Assembly: GCA_949130495.1 (NCBI GenBank)
Contig: OX422207.1
Span: forward strand, 838,059,573 to 838,123,572
DNA from: Sambucus nigra
Lineage: Eukaryota; Streptophyta; Magnoliopsida; Dipsacales; Adoxaceae
Length of the DNA stretch: 64,000 nt
Direction of reading: 5' to 3'
Within the stretch, counting starts at the first letter, position 1. The number at the start of each line of letters is the position of its first letter. The notes beneath the pieces were generated by a model. The model was not told the DNA's origin, did not search any database, and saw only the letters and a list, made by a program, of their open reading frames with translations. Both the position numbers and the translations under genes were made by a program. Below are positions 36,900 through 48,607 of this stretch, piece by piece.

Positions 36900-38720
36900 T
36901 GTAACACCCCACGCAATCCGTAAAACAAGGTGGCCAGCCACAACCGCTAAAATACGTCGAGCGTCACTAAATAAAATACATTCTTAGCATGTGATAAATG
37001 TGAGACATATAAAAATTCATTTCCACAAGTTAATACTGAAATCACTCCCAATATATGACAACCATTCATGAGATAAAAGAATCCATCACGATGCTAAACT
37101 CTAAACAATTCAATCTCCAAGTATGTAAATCTTAAATAATAATACGACTTTAAATATCTGAATGAAACCGTAACAACTTTCAACTAAATGGCCCACAAAA
37201 TCCATAAAGTGAGTCTCAATGTAAATTAGATGGAATGGATACTAAAACTAAACTACTAAGAACAAAATAAATAAAACTCCAACTGCACCTCCAAGATATA
37301 TCTTAAAGCACTCCTACGCATCTACTCCAACGCTAATAGCTAAAAAAATGTCAGTCAAGGCACACGGTGAAAGCCTCGAACAGGAATACACAGTACTCCC
37401 CTCAATTAGGGTCCTTGAACCCAGACAGTCTCATTATACATGATAAATATCACAATAGAATATTTTAAATTAGACGAGATAATTAATAACAATATGCAAA
37501 ATAATAATAATTGACAACAACTACCCATGTCGTAAGGCCACCCCATTATTTAATCCAGATCTTTCATGTAATGACTTTGTAATCAATTTATTAAATTCAC
37601 TTTCACTAATTTCTCATTTTTAAATTTATATGAGACCAATATAGCCAGTTCACCCTCACTCAGGTCCTGCACATATTACTGGCACACCCATTGTTCAACA
37701 CCATAAAACATCCCCTTACTATAGCTAGTTCTACCGTTTAACTGTACACCCATGACATATTAGTGAGGTTCTATGCACGGCACGTCACTATAGCCAATTC
37801 GCCCGTTTAACTGTCAGCCCTGCACATATTTGTGATGTCAACACACCCACGTCGCTATAGCCAGTTCGCCCTTTCATACTTTCAAACTGCACATATTGGT
37901 GACGCCAATCTATTTTAGTCCCCGCTATTATCTTGGGCATTAATTCTTAATTTCTCAATTTCTCATTACTTATTTTGCAATTTACCCCACCCTTATTGTC
38001 GACGTGAGATCCTCAAAACACCCTCACTACCATACCTAAAGGTCTCCAAAATTCATATCCGTCCTATCCTATTATGTAGGATGAAAATGATTTCTTAAAT
38101 TCTCCCTAGTCTCAATCCTAGGCTAACATATGACGGAACAAAATACAAAATCAACCCTACCCCGGACTATACCATTCGTAACGTATCTACACTAACTAGT
38201 CCCATACCTAGAAAGTGCAAACCCCAACTAAGGCCTACCCACTAGTCCCATACCTAATAAGTATCCACTAAAATAGGTGAGAGCATACCACCCACAAATC
38301 CCATTGTCCTCGCTAAGGTAAACATGAATATAAAATGATCACACAATCAAAGTATAAACAACATGGAAAAATACTCATAAGATCATAAGTTAATTCTTAA
38401 TTAAATTAATAACAGCGTCTTCCATCCTAACACAATTATTTCCCTCTAACCATTTTAGATTAATCAACATGCGAATTTAGAATATACAAATAATAATCCT
38501 CTTTTATCATACTACATAATTCTATGAGTTTTTACGCATCCTGATTCTATTTAAATAAAAGTCTACCGTTTCTGCATGCAACCTACACCATAATCCAAAA
38601 CCAACCTCTATCCTACGCACCCAAGGGTTATGAGTATTAAACCATCTTAAAAGATTTCACAAAAATAGTCCCACTTAGTTCTTACTTTCTCTAATTAAAC
38701 TTACTAATTTATTTTAAGAA
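36900..38720 (-). repeat. truncated gypsy LTR (Tekay-like end)
   Basis: Begins TGTAACACCCCACGCAATCCG, the same kind of start as the LTRs at 54041 and 61861, and is likewise AT-rich and non-coding. No matching ...TGTTACA or ...TATTACA end precedes the different sequence at 38724, so it looks truncated. Includes the tandem repeat at 37641-37910. Confidence 0.5.
37641..37910. repeat. about 70-bp imperfect tandem repeat, four copies
   Basis: Units begin ATAGCCAGTT or ATAGCTAGTT at 37641, 37721, 37790 and 37857, each followed by GCACATATT-type sequence. Confidence 0.8.
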
Positions 38721-38729
38721 AGCATGCGA

Positions 38730-38990
38730 TTAACGATTTTGGCGACACTTAAGACGTATAATACTTGTGTCCATCCCGGGTGGCACCGGGGGGAGAGAGA
38801 GATATCCCCTAGGGAAGGCTTCACCGCGGTCTCTCACCCCTCTTTGAAAGGTGCTCCGATCATCGTCGATGTGGGGGTAAATGTGAAGGGATGGAGTCAC
38901 CGACCTATTTTCCACAAAATAGGCAAAAGAACATGTTGCCACTTCGAGAGAGCAGCATCAAGAAGAAACTTATACATACGAAACCAATAG
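38730..38990. other. GC-rich island open on both strands
   Basis: Unlike its AT-rich surroundings, it contains GGGTGGCACCGGGGGGAGAG and CACCGCGGTCTCTCACCCC. Both strands are open (minus 38942-38730, MATCSFAYFVENRSVTPSLH start; plus 38724-38990). On the minus strand TCGGTGACTCCATCCC at 38888-38903 resembles a tRNA-Arg-type primer site. I take it as part of an Ogre/Tat-type noncoding region, not a host gene. Confidence 0.4.
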
Positions 38991-40169
38991 TTCAAAGGTT
39001 TGGGGGCTAAGTTACGGAATCAGAAGGTGTTAGGAACCCATCCTGTCCTTTCGGTCTCTCATGGGCTAGTGTTATTATTTTTCTTTATATCACCATGAAC
39101 TGTGTGTGCATGTTTATATAATGGAGATTGGAATCATTCAACTCATACCATGGAGAAGGTAGAGTGAGGTCATCCATAGAAATGTTCCCAAAATAGCATT
39201 TGTAGAAAGTATGACTTGTGCGTTTATCACGACATTGATCGTTATTAGTAAACGATAACATGTGTTGGATGAAACGTAAACAAGCCTAATATATATATAT
39301 GAAAATGGGAGGTTTTAAAAAATTAGGAAAATTGAGAAAATTGGAAAATTGGACTCGAGTCTCAGATTTTAATCCGAGATGCCTACATAACTTATAAAGG
39401 CATCAAAGTCCACATAGTTCGAATGTATCATAGGGGTGGGGTTTATCCCATAGATTCAAACGGAATTTATTATATGTGTAAATGTAGAAAATGTGTTCTT
39501 TAGGTTTTGGAAAAAGTGTGATGGATAATTCACTTCGGAATTTACGGGTGTAACCCTATTATATTTGTTTTTGGGATTTTTATAGAAAATAAAGTATGTG
39601 AAATATAATAATAAAAGTGTACATATTAATGTGTATGAACTAAATTATGAATCTAATGTTTATTATGCAAAAATAAGTAATTTAAAGAGAGAGAGAAGGA
39701 ATTGGACCTTCTTTGAAGCTTAGTCTTTGATATTGGATGAAATTCCTTGAGTGTTGATGAGTGTTGATGAGAGGGAATGATAGTTTCCAAATTGGGTATG
39801 AAAAAGATGGGAATGTAAGCTTGAATGGAACTTGACATGAGGAACTTTGTTGATTTCGAGGGAATGTTGTTGAGATCACTAATGTTGATTGATCTATTTT
39901 TTGTGTCCCTTTGAGTAAGGTCATGGCCTCTATTTATAGGGTCAGGGGGTGATGATCGGCCTATCCCAGGTGGTGCCTATTTGCATTTGATCCCATACAC
40001 TGTGCCAATATGTATGGATCTGGACCTGCCAATTAGTAGTCTCGTGAAGATTTTTCTGGAAAATGGTCATAGAATACAAACCGTTGATCCAAATCACACA
40101 CGAGGCATACAGTTATAAAGTGTTTCATATACCTTCACTTATCCTTTGGATCGATCTCGGGTCTAGGAG
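38991..40169. other. Ogre/Tat-like noncoding sequence, probably LTR
   Basis: Contains GATGCCTACATAAC near 39380, related to GCTGCCTACGTATC at 47641, a motif I associate with Ogre-type elements. No coding domain. Confidence 0.35.
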
Positions 40170-40920
40170 TTGACCTTAGGTCAAATGTGGCTCGAAAGCG
40201 CACGTCGATCTTTTTGGACAGGAGATCTTTGGACGAAAATGGATCGTTTATCTGCATGGTAAGTCAAAATTACACATGGGCAGGACCGTTGGAAAGGTTA
40301 GGAGTTGTACTTCGACATTCCAAAGAGTTTTGATCCATTTGGTAGGTTGACCCTTGTCAATCGGGGCTCGGAAGCGCCTGGGGACCTCTCGGAGTATAAC
40401 GGATCATTTGTTCGTACCATAGGTCAGAATCATGAATAGGCTGGACCACTGGAAAGGGTATTCAGTGACCTTTTGATATTAATTGAGTCTCATTCGAGAT
40501 AAAGAGTTGACTTTGGACAAACGGAGCTCAGGAGTGCCCGGTGGCCTCTAGATCGATTTTTGGTGAAAAAATAATCGTTCATCCGAATGGTTATGCTATT
40601 TCATGCAAGGGGTGGACCGTTGGAAAAGGGTTTTAGTTCCCTTCTAATATTTAAAGAGCTTTCACTCTGATGGTGAAGTTGATTGGGGTCAATTCGGTGC
40701 CCGAGATTACCCGGTGGACCTAGAATCAATTTTTGGTAGTAAAATGATTCGTTCGCCCGAACCGTTATGCCAATTCACACAATGGGTAGACATTTGGAAA
40801 TGTTATTCAGAGCCAATCAAAGATTTACAAATATTTTTCTCTGATAATAGAGTTATTCGGAGGCAAACGGGGCCCGAAGGTGCCCGATGACCTCTAGATC
40901 GGTACTCAGAGTGCGAGTTA
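40170..40920. repeat. about 170-bp tandem repeat, five diverged copies
   Basis: Units start near 40170, 40347, 40507, 40679 and 40853 with a TTGAC-type start, a GGCTCGGAAGCG or GGCCCGAAGGTG box and, about 110-130 bp later, GGACCGTTGGAAA. Copies are roughly 70% alike by eye. Confidence 0.75.
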
Positions 40921-41149
40921 GGGTTTGTAGTGATGGGTAGGTTCCAGATACCTAAAGGGAGAATTAGGGGGTCCTATAATGTGGTGTCTATATATCCCCT
41001 CAATGGGTGAGCCTGGAATAACTAATAGCCTTTGAATAGACACCACATGATAGAGGTCGGTTCTGTGGACCTTTGGGATGAGGATGACCGATTCAGAGGG
41101 TCGTGTCGATGTTGAGGACCTAAAGTGGTGTTGGGGATGCCATTTCTGA

Positions 41150-42560
41150 GGACCTAATGGAAGTGAGGAGTAAGGATGTGACTAATTCTATTGGCTTGGG
41201 TTAGTTCTGAGGATCTAAATCATAGCGACCAATTTTGCGAGTCAAAGTAAATTCCGCGGGCTTAAAATAGGGGTGACCAATTCTGCGATAAAAAGCCAAT
41301 TTTGAGGGCTTATGTTGAAAAGACAAATTCTGAGGGTTGAAGCCAATTCTGTGGGATTATTTGGGGTGACCAATTATATGGGCCAACTCTAATTCTGCGG
41401 GCTTAAGTAGAAGCGACCAATTCCGAGGATCGAAGCCAATTCTGAGGGCTTAAGATAATGGTGAACAATTGCACGGGATTAAGTTGAAGTGACCAATTCT
41501 GACATCTTATTTGGCGTGACCAATCTTGCGGGTCAAAGCCAATTCCACGGGATTAAGTAGAAGCGACCAATTCTGAGGGCTTAAGATATGGGTGACCAAT
41601 TCTGCGAGTCAAAGCCAATTATGTGGGCTTAAGTAGAAGCGATCAATTCTGAGGGTCGAAGCTAATTTTAAGGGATTATTTGGGGTGACCAATTTTGGGA
41701 GTCAAAGCCAATTCCCCGGGATTAAGTAGAAGATGCCAACTCTGAGGGCTTAAGATGGGGGTGACCAATTCTACAGTTCAAAGACAATTCTATGGGCTTA
41801 AGTAGAAGCGACCAATTCGGAGGGTCAAAACCAATTCCAAGGGCTCAAGATAGAGGTGGCCAATTCTGCGGGTCAAAGTTAATTCTGCGGGCTTTAGTTG
41901 AAGGGAATAATTCTGAGGGCCGAAACCAATTCTGAGGTCTTATTTGGGGTGACCAATTCTGCGGGTCAAAGCCAATTTTGTGGGCTTAAGTATAAGTGAC
42001 TAATTTTGAGGGTCGAAGCCAATTCTGAGAGCTTAAGATAAGGGTGACAAATTCTACGGATCAAAGACAATTCCACGGGCTTAACTAGAAGCGACTAATT
42101 CCAAGGGCTTAAGGTAAGGGCCACCAATTATGTCGGTCAAATCCAATTCTGGGGGCTTTAGTAGAAGTTCCTAATTCTTAGGGTCAAAGCCAATTATGAA
42201 GGCTTATTTAGGGTGACCAATTATGCAGGTGAAATCCAATTATGCGGGCTTAAGTAGAAGCGACCAATTCTGAGGGCTTATTTGGGTGACGAACTCTACG
42301 GGTCAAAGCCAATTCTGCAGGCTTAAGCACAAGTGACGAATTCTAAGGGTCGAAGACAATTCTGAGGTCTTATCTGGGGTGACCAATTCTGCAGGTCAAA
42401 GCAAATTCTATCGGCTTTAAGTAAAAGTGACCAATTCTGAGGGTCGGATTCAATTCTGAGGGCTTTTTTGGGGTGACCAATTCTGCGGGTAGAGCCAATT
42501 CTATGGGCTTTAAGTAGAAGCAAACAATTCTGAGGGTCGGAGACAATTCTGAGGGCTTAT
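41150..42560. repeat. tandem array of about 24/47-bp units
   Basis: About 30 imperfect copies of a double unit: CCAATTCTGAGGGTCGAAG then CCAATTCTGCGGGCTTAAG with variable spacers TAGAAGCGA or TTTGGGGTGA. Minus-strand frames at 42323-42707 (repeated SELVTP-like peptides) are the array read through. Confidence 0.95.
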
Positions 42561-42577
42561 TTTTTTCTTTAGGAAGT

Positions 42578-42595
42578 TTGGGGACTCCACTGGGG
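42578..42595 (+). other. primer-binding-site-like sequence (tRNA-Arg type)
   Basis: TTGGGGACTCCACTGGGG, just after the tandem array. Ogre elements use a tRNA-Arg primer and a closely similar sequence follows their 5' LTR. If real, an LTR would end near 42577 and the downstream ORFs would be sense. This conflicts with the minus-strand integrase relic at 47820, so orientation is open. Confidence 0.35.
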
Positions 42596-43394
42596 TTGTG
42601 TGATATTTCTCTAAGGATTTGGTGAGGCATTTGATTTTAGGTTCTGCTACAGGAGAGGTAATGATCCAAGGATTTTTAGCTGGGGAATTTTTTGAATTTT
42701 GGATCATCCTCTGGAGACATTATTGGGGATAATTGTTTTCTAGAATTCCTTTAGGAATGTTAAAAAACATTTTTCTTGGTGAAAAGGTTCTAAAATTAAT
42801 CGGGTGCTTTTAGGAATGTTTTGAGATTTTCTGGTTTTTATTTTGGACTTTTTGTATGAAACTTTAAAGGGGGTGCCAACCGGCATAGATGGAGGAGTTC
42901 CCAATGGCAGTGGCATGGTCTTTTGGGGTGTCTTAAGATGGTGGAGGGTCAGGGACGATCGATGATGGCAGGGAGATATCGATCGACATGCCCCTTAGCC
43001 TCTTAAAAAAAGGGGGGGTTCTACTCATTTTTCATAGTTTTCTGACTTTCCTTCTTCTGCAATTACCTTCTACAAATTTTTCCAACATTCCAAAGTCAAT
43101 AGATGGATGAGTTCTCAAGCAGCGCTACTCACATGGCATGGATTTATGCCGACGATTAGGCAGGGTTAAAGTAGAGGGCTAAGGTGCCCCTTGCACTGGG
43201 CAGCGAGAACTCATTTGAGCCGGTGGTGGATGATCAGATTCTTTTATTTGAGCCCTCGCGTCATTGTTCTTCTAGGGTGGTGAACCTTGGAGGCTATGTA
43301 TGTATTGAATGACCTTTAGTATTCTTCTCCTTTTTTCTTGACAAGATTGCTTTATTTCTTAATTTGACAATGGTTTTCTTTATTTATTCGATAG
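42596..43394. other. leader of the plant-mobile-domain pseudogene
   Basis: Short frames only (an ATG near 42890 is followed by stops). A plausible intron runs from GTATGT at 43298 to AG at 43394. Confidence 0.4.
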
Positions 43395-45255
43395 TCTAAC
43401 GTCTCCATATCGACTATACGTTCTCGAGGGAGGACGAGGCTTAAGTATGTTTGGGAGAACCTTCCATCTATGGTGCACTGGATGGTGTCATCAGTCGGCT
43501 TTGGGAGTCTGGCCTCTGCTCTAGATGAGGCACCCTGTTATACGGCTGTTCTGTGTGCTCTAGGGGAGAGTGGTGGGACACTACCCATACCTTCCATTTT
43601 GGATTTCGGGCGATGATAATGACTCCCATTGATGTGCAATAGCTTTTGGGGCTGTATTGCGATGGTGCTCAAATTGAGGTGGACAGAACGTTGAAGGTGA
43701 CGTCAGAGGTAATAACGATGACATTAGGTTATGTGGAGAGGGTGGTTTTTGAGGACTCCCTCTGCTTGTCTCTTTTGAGGGAGATGTTATTGAGGAGGAG
43801 GATTGATGAGAGTGACACGCAGCAGGTGCATCAGATGGTCCACTTGTTCAATATGTTAGTGCTAGGAGGTTTTCTGGTGGCGATGAGTATCGACGTTGTG
43901 AACTTGTGGTTTTTTCCATTTTTGCGGGTGTTCTTGGACATCTGTCTTTATTATTGGGGGATCCTGACATTGGATACCTTTTATTATTTTCTTGATGCAT
44001 TCCTTCAGTGCTACCAACAGTCGTTTACTAGAGCCACATATCTCCTGGAGGTAATCTTTATTTTCTGCATTTTCCTTTACGCATCCACATTTTCCTTCAT
44101 GCATTTTATTCTTGGTTTCTTAATTGATGCCCTTTTACCTTTGCAGACATGGTTTTATGAGGTGATTAGGTTAAACATCGAATTGATATCTTTGAAGGAT
44201 GATACTATTGCGGACTTCTTCCGGATGTACCGGTGGCAGATGTCCAACCGACAGTCAAAGAAATCTCTCTCTCTCTAGAGGTGGTGCGTCAGGTCATGAA
44301 TGGCCTGACAAGCTAGCGGGTAAGCCTTCTTTTATGTCGAGACTATCCTGTCCTTTGATGGTTTTCTAATCATATTGATCTTTTCTTCTTGCTGGGGGTT
44401 TATAGGTGACCTTTTATCCTTGGGGACTACCATTCAGCACACTGGGGTGATTGGGGCACATGTTCAGATGTGACGTCTACTGGCGCATAAGTTTGGCTAC
44501 TCTTGGTACCTTGGGGAGAGGGTATTTTGACAGATCATAGAGGAAGAGGTTTTGGTGCCGTCGGTCAATCCCTCTATGTTCATGAGGCGAGTGCAAGAGA
44601 TATGAGAGGATGCCCAGGTGGCAGCGATGATGGGAGAGTCGTATTCATTATATAATAACACAGTTGTGATGTATGACTATATGGATTTTGTGTCTAGATG
44701 GTTAATGCCTCTTAGTATATACGATCTGATGCATCTTCCTTGTACGAGTTTGAGTCGACAGGAAGGGTCCTCTCATAGTATGGGCGGTGTGACGACGTTA
44801 GTGGTGGAGACGACCTCTAAGGCTCCTTTAGTATGATTGTTTTCACCTAGTTACAACATCCGATGAGCTGATGGAGGGTCGTTGCGTTTACATCATCATC
44901 CCAATGCGATGGACCCAGTGGAGTTAGGCCTGACAGAGGAGGTCCTTCGGTTTGAGGTACACTTTTTTCCTCTTTATCTTTTAATTTCCCTTCTTCTTAT
45001 TCTTCTTCTTCTTCTTCTTCTTCTTCTTCTTCTTCTTCTTCTTCTTCTTTCATACTTGACTGATTGGATTTTTCTTTTTTCTTTTGTAGCATACCGGGGT
45101 TTCCACCACTTGGCTAAGGGATATTAGGGATTGGATATCTTTAGTGATTGCCCATATCTATGAGGTGCATCTAGTCCCTTCTTTCTTGGTGTCATTTGCC
45201 TCCTCCGAGGAAGGGTCGAGCTCTGGAAGTTGTGGCACATTGTCTCGCCGCTAGG
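43395..45255 (+). pseudogene. plant mobile domain (PMD, PF10536-like) protein, multi-exon, broken
   Basis: Exon 43395-44050 carries the domain start (WDTTHTFHFGF, then LLGLYCDGAQIEVDRTL), the QVHQMVHLFNMLVLGGFLV core and the PFLRVFLDICLYYWG segment. A one-base frame change near 43575 and a TAG at about 43643 interrupt it. Exons 44147-44319, 44406-44956 and 45090 onward follow, each with GT...AG borders; the third has FYPWG near its start and MYDYMDFVSRWLMPLSIYDL. PMD occurs in nuclear MAIN/MAIL proteins and in Ty3/gypsy and Mutator-like elements. The surroundings are retroelement, so an element-borne copy is likely. The C-terminal end is Arg/Glu-rich and runs into a microsatellite. Confidence 0.7.
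44990..45049. repeat. (CTT)n microsatellite
   Basis: Pure CTT/TTC run inside the last recognised intron of the PMD pseudogene. Confidence 0.95.
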
Positions 45256-45344
45256 AGAAAAGATAACATCGTAGGATGGAGGCTCTTAGGGAGAGAGAGA
45301 GAGAGGCGAGAGAAAGAAGAGAGAGAAAGAGAAAAATAAAGTAG

Positions 45345-45346
<2 letters not shown>

Positions 45347-45431
<85 letters not shown>
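45347..45431. repeat. (TA)n(GA)n microsatellite
   Basis: TA to 45400, GA to 45431. Open frames across it are artefacts. Confidence 0.95.
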
Positions 45432-45437
<6 letters not shown>

Positions 45438-45510
45438 GGGTTTGGGTTGAGTCCCATTGTTTTTCTGCTTTTCCTACAAGACATCATTGTAACACAGAAA
45501 AATATGTGCA

Positions 45511-45516
45511 AATAAA
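45511..45516 (+). terminator. poly(A) signal after the PMD pseudogene
   Basis: AATAAA within ATGTGCAAATAAAAAAG, about 250 bp past the last coding-like sequence. Confidence 0.35.
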
Positions 45517-45871
45517 AAAGAAGTTTTTACTAATTTATGATTCAGTGATTAATGCAAATGCTCTTTTTACTTTGCTGCTCAAACCGTAAAAATATTTTGG
45601 GATAAATAAAAGAATGAGGAAATTTGGGATTCCCTTAAGATAAAAATTATTTTTATTGAGTTTTTTTATTTTGACAAAAGAGGAAAAATGGAAGTTTCCA
45701 AAAATAGGTGGTTGCTGATCGGCATGGCACCTATCCTACTTATCGGCATATTAGTCCTATCCAATTAACCCAAGGCTTTGATTGCACTTTCTTCAATTAC
45801 TTGGTACTTGGTGGGGAAATTTTAACTCCGATTTTTGTACGGTTTCTTATCTTTTCTTAAGAGTTTTCAAG

Positions 45872-45878
45872 TATAAAT
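45872..45878 (+). promoter_or_regulatory. TATA box before the DUF7745-like gene
   Basis: TATAAAT in GTATAAATGGGGGCG, 94 bp before the candidate ATG at 45966, followed by a pyrimidine-rich leader. Confidence 0.5.
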
Positions 45879-45965
45879 GGGGGCGTGAATGGGGTTTTTC
45901 TCCTCACACTTTCATTTCCTTTCTTTCTCACATTCTTACTTGCTTATTATCTCTTTGTTGTGAAA

Positions 45966-47275
45966 GATGGCTCTCCCTGGTAGCAATGAGTTTGCCAACT
46001 GCCTCGAAGCCTTGGAGGCGATGTGCTCTTAAAATGATACTTATGATGCTTTCTATATGTGGCGAGTCTCTTTGTAGTGTAACTATCCCATTGAGTGGCA
46101 TATGCTGATGGCGGCCATGGAATTTTGTTATTCCGAGGACCATGTCTTTCACTTCAGGTTGGATGAAATTTTCTCCTACCTACGAGGAATTTTCTGCCAT
46201 GTTGGGGATAAATCCCAGCATTGCTACAGCTTTGCGTGAGTTTTCTCGTTCTTCTAGGAAGTTACTAGCTGGACTTTTTCATTTCTTTCCTTCAACGGCC
46301 AAGCTATTGGTTATGGGAGCAATGATTTCTATCCCGGCGCTGTTGTGGTTTGTACATTCGCTGGAGGTGGGCGATGCCGGTTATGCCGAGCCGTTATTTT
46401 GGGACTGGATTGAAAAGTGTTGGTGTTTACAGGGGAAATTCCAGTGGATCCCCAACTTCTAGCTATTATTTCCTAGATGTTGCACCATCATAATCATGTG
46501 GTGGTGATACTGGTAGAGACTTTAAATGGCCTAGATGCCTAGCGGGAGGGTTGTTCTGATTTTCTAAGGGGTAGCCCTATAATGTTGTTTATGTGGTTGT
46601 CCGAGAGGTTCCATATGGCGGTCCCACGTGAGTATCCTTTACCTATAGTGCCTAACTTCTTCTCGTGCTATTTCATTAACGTAGGCCGGGACATTGAGAG
46701 TTAGGGTAACTGGTTTGTATAGAACGGGGCTCGAGGCTTGCACTAGTCATTGCCTTGATCGGGGGAGCTGCTGCCCATTCTAGAAATCGAGGAGTACCAA
46801 TATGTTCGGTTAGTTGGCCTCATGAAGATTTATTTCTACTTTCCCTAGCGGTTGTTGTGCCAATTTAGTTTGGAGAAAATTGTGCTACCGCGGACACTGA
46901 ACTTTTTTCCTTTGGAGGACCTGATGGAGCGTATGCGCATGCGTCTTGGTTCTTTATGGGAGAATCATTGTCCATCGATCCATCCTTCACAGCCTACTTG
47001 GCGAGTCTGACATGTCTATGGGGACTACATGAAGTGGTTATGGAAGAAGGTAGTGGCCAAGATGCTGGCTGTGGAGACTGGGCAAAGGTGGTTTTCCATA
47101 TCTGACACCAAGGAGGGAGGTGTTGTGGTTTTCCCCAAGCTAGTATAGGCTTATCGCTCTATGGAGCATCTACGATAATCCATTCAGGGTGGGGAGGTTT
47201 GGAGACTCGATGATGCAGGTGATGATGGGGTTGGTTCCTTTGGCAGTCGTGGGTAGGATTTTGTGAAGCTTTTGT
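45966..47275 (+). pseudogene. DUF7745-like retroelement accessory protein, broken
   Basis: An ATG at 45966 follows a TATA box and pyrimidine-rich leader. EDHVFHFRLDEI (about 46137) and SPTYEEFSAMLGINPS (about 46175) lie in different frames, so one base is lost or gained between them; together they are the hallmark N-terminal part of DUF7745 proteins from Ogre/Tat elements. Further conserved parts follow with more breaks: IPALLWFV, ILVETLNGLDA (about 46510), GSPIMLFMWLSERF (about 46575), YPLPIVPNFF and a Trp/Lys-rich end. Function of the family is unknown. It is tail-to-tail with the integrase relic at 47820-48015. Confidence 0.65.
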
Positions 47276-47819
47276 AATGGGTGTGGTTCTGTTTGTGGTT
47301 ATAATGTGGAAATAATTGGAGGATGATTTTTAGGAGTAGTGGGGCTTTTTTTTATTTTGGTTTTTTAGGAAGGTAAGAGTAGGCTTGACAAAGGAAGTTG
47401 TTTGATTCCTTATGCCGATGTAATCGTACTGAAATTTCAGATAATGAAATAAATGAGTTTTTGATCATCTAGTTGTGACTCTTGATGAATTTTGCATTTT
47501 GAATTATCTGTACCAATCGCTAAGGCATAAATAATCCTTTTGGTCATGTATATATTAAATTTAAATATTGTTCTCGGGGATAAGAAAATAATAGCATTTT
47601 GCAAAAAAAGATGTGGTTCGTGCTCATGTAAACGGATGAGCTGCCTACGTATCTCTAAGGGTTTTAAATTTTTTATGAAATACATTTTTTAAAAGAAAAA
47701 AGGTTTTTTGAGGATGAGGCCCCGGTTTGTTCTGATTAAGGGGAAATAAAGATTTTATTATTATTATTAATTTAGAATAAATGGGAGATGAGGAGTGTCG
47801 TAGCGTGCCTAGATTAGGA
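47276..47819. other. untranslated sequence between converging ORF relics
   Basis: Contains AATAAAT near 47447 and the GCTGCCTACGTATC motif at 47641. No gene. Confidence 0.4.
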
Positions 47820-48015
47820 AGTGCCTCCATTCAGGTCAGTGAGCACAGCGACGCCACCTGACAAGATCTTCTTCATGATGTATGGGTCACATTCCAATTG
47901 GGCTTGAATGTCCTTTTGGGATCCTATTTTGTGAGTTAGCCAATGGCGACTAGAATGAACTCATGCCCGTTGGATGCATTCGGTGTAACTTTCCCTATGA
48001 TGCATTCGGTGTAAC
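47820..48015 (-). pseudogene. pol: Ogre/Tat integrase relic with internal deletion
   Basis: On the minus strand IGKVTPNASNGHEFILVAI is the start of the integrase core of Tat/Ogre pol. Some 30 residues on, DPYIMKKILSGGVAVLTDLNG is the conserved very C-terminal end of the same polyprotein. In an intact element these are several hundred residues apart, so most of the core is missing. A duplicated 26-bp segment (GATGCATTCGGTGTAACT twice, 47971-48023) lies at its right edge. Confidence 0.6.
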
Positions 48016-48023
48016 TCTTTCCT

Positions 48024-48607
48024 TAAAATCAATTTTTTGATTTCAAGTATTACACTATACTAGATTTTAGCCCCGCGTGATGCACGGACTATTCTAAAAT
48101 GAAAAATAAAAGTAAAAGAATATGACATTTTCTAACTACCTTCACCATAATATTGTTCCCCAAAAATAAAAATTAAGTAAACAAATTATATCTTCTTCCA
48201 AAATTCCTTCAGATCATACCGTTCTTTTCAAAACATCACTAATTTATGTGAATTCATTTTTGAAGTAATTAAAAAAGTAGTATAAAAAAGGTATTCGTCC
48301 ATGTACTTAAATTATATAATCAAAATATGAAATAAGTAATGAAATTAATATTTAACATGGGCTGGAGAGTTCCATATAACATATTTGTTTATATGACCAT
48401 CAATCATAAAACATTAATTTATAATATTTTCATAGAAAAAAAATGTAAGGAAAAATAATTTGGTGAAAAAGAATTATAAAATTACTAAATATCATATGAA
48501 AACGTTTGGCAACCTTTTTCATGTCCAAACATTTGACATCTTTAAAAGTTTTAGTATCTTTAAATCTAAATCAAAAAATACAAGTAATGATTGAAAATTT
48601 AAATACA
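48024..48607. other. AT-rich sequence, nothing recognised
   Basis: Begins with TAGATTTTAGCCCCGCGTG, a phrase seen at ends of some plant repeats, but no second end is visible. Confidence 0.4.

Noticed and set aside
42323..42707. Minus-strand frames with repeated SELVTP-like peptides
   Set aside because: The 47-bp tandem array read in frame by chance.
45251..45511. Minus-strand 86-codon frame with Ser-Leu repeats
   Set aside because: Microsatellite read-through.
48050..48090. Possible Helitron start (TAGATTTTAGCCCCGCG)
   Set aside because: No CTRR end with hairpin was found and no helicase sequence is present.
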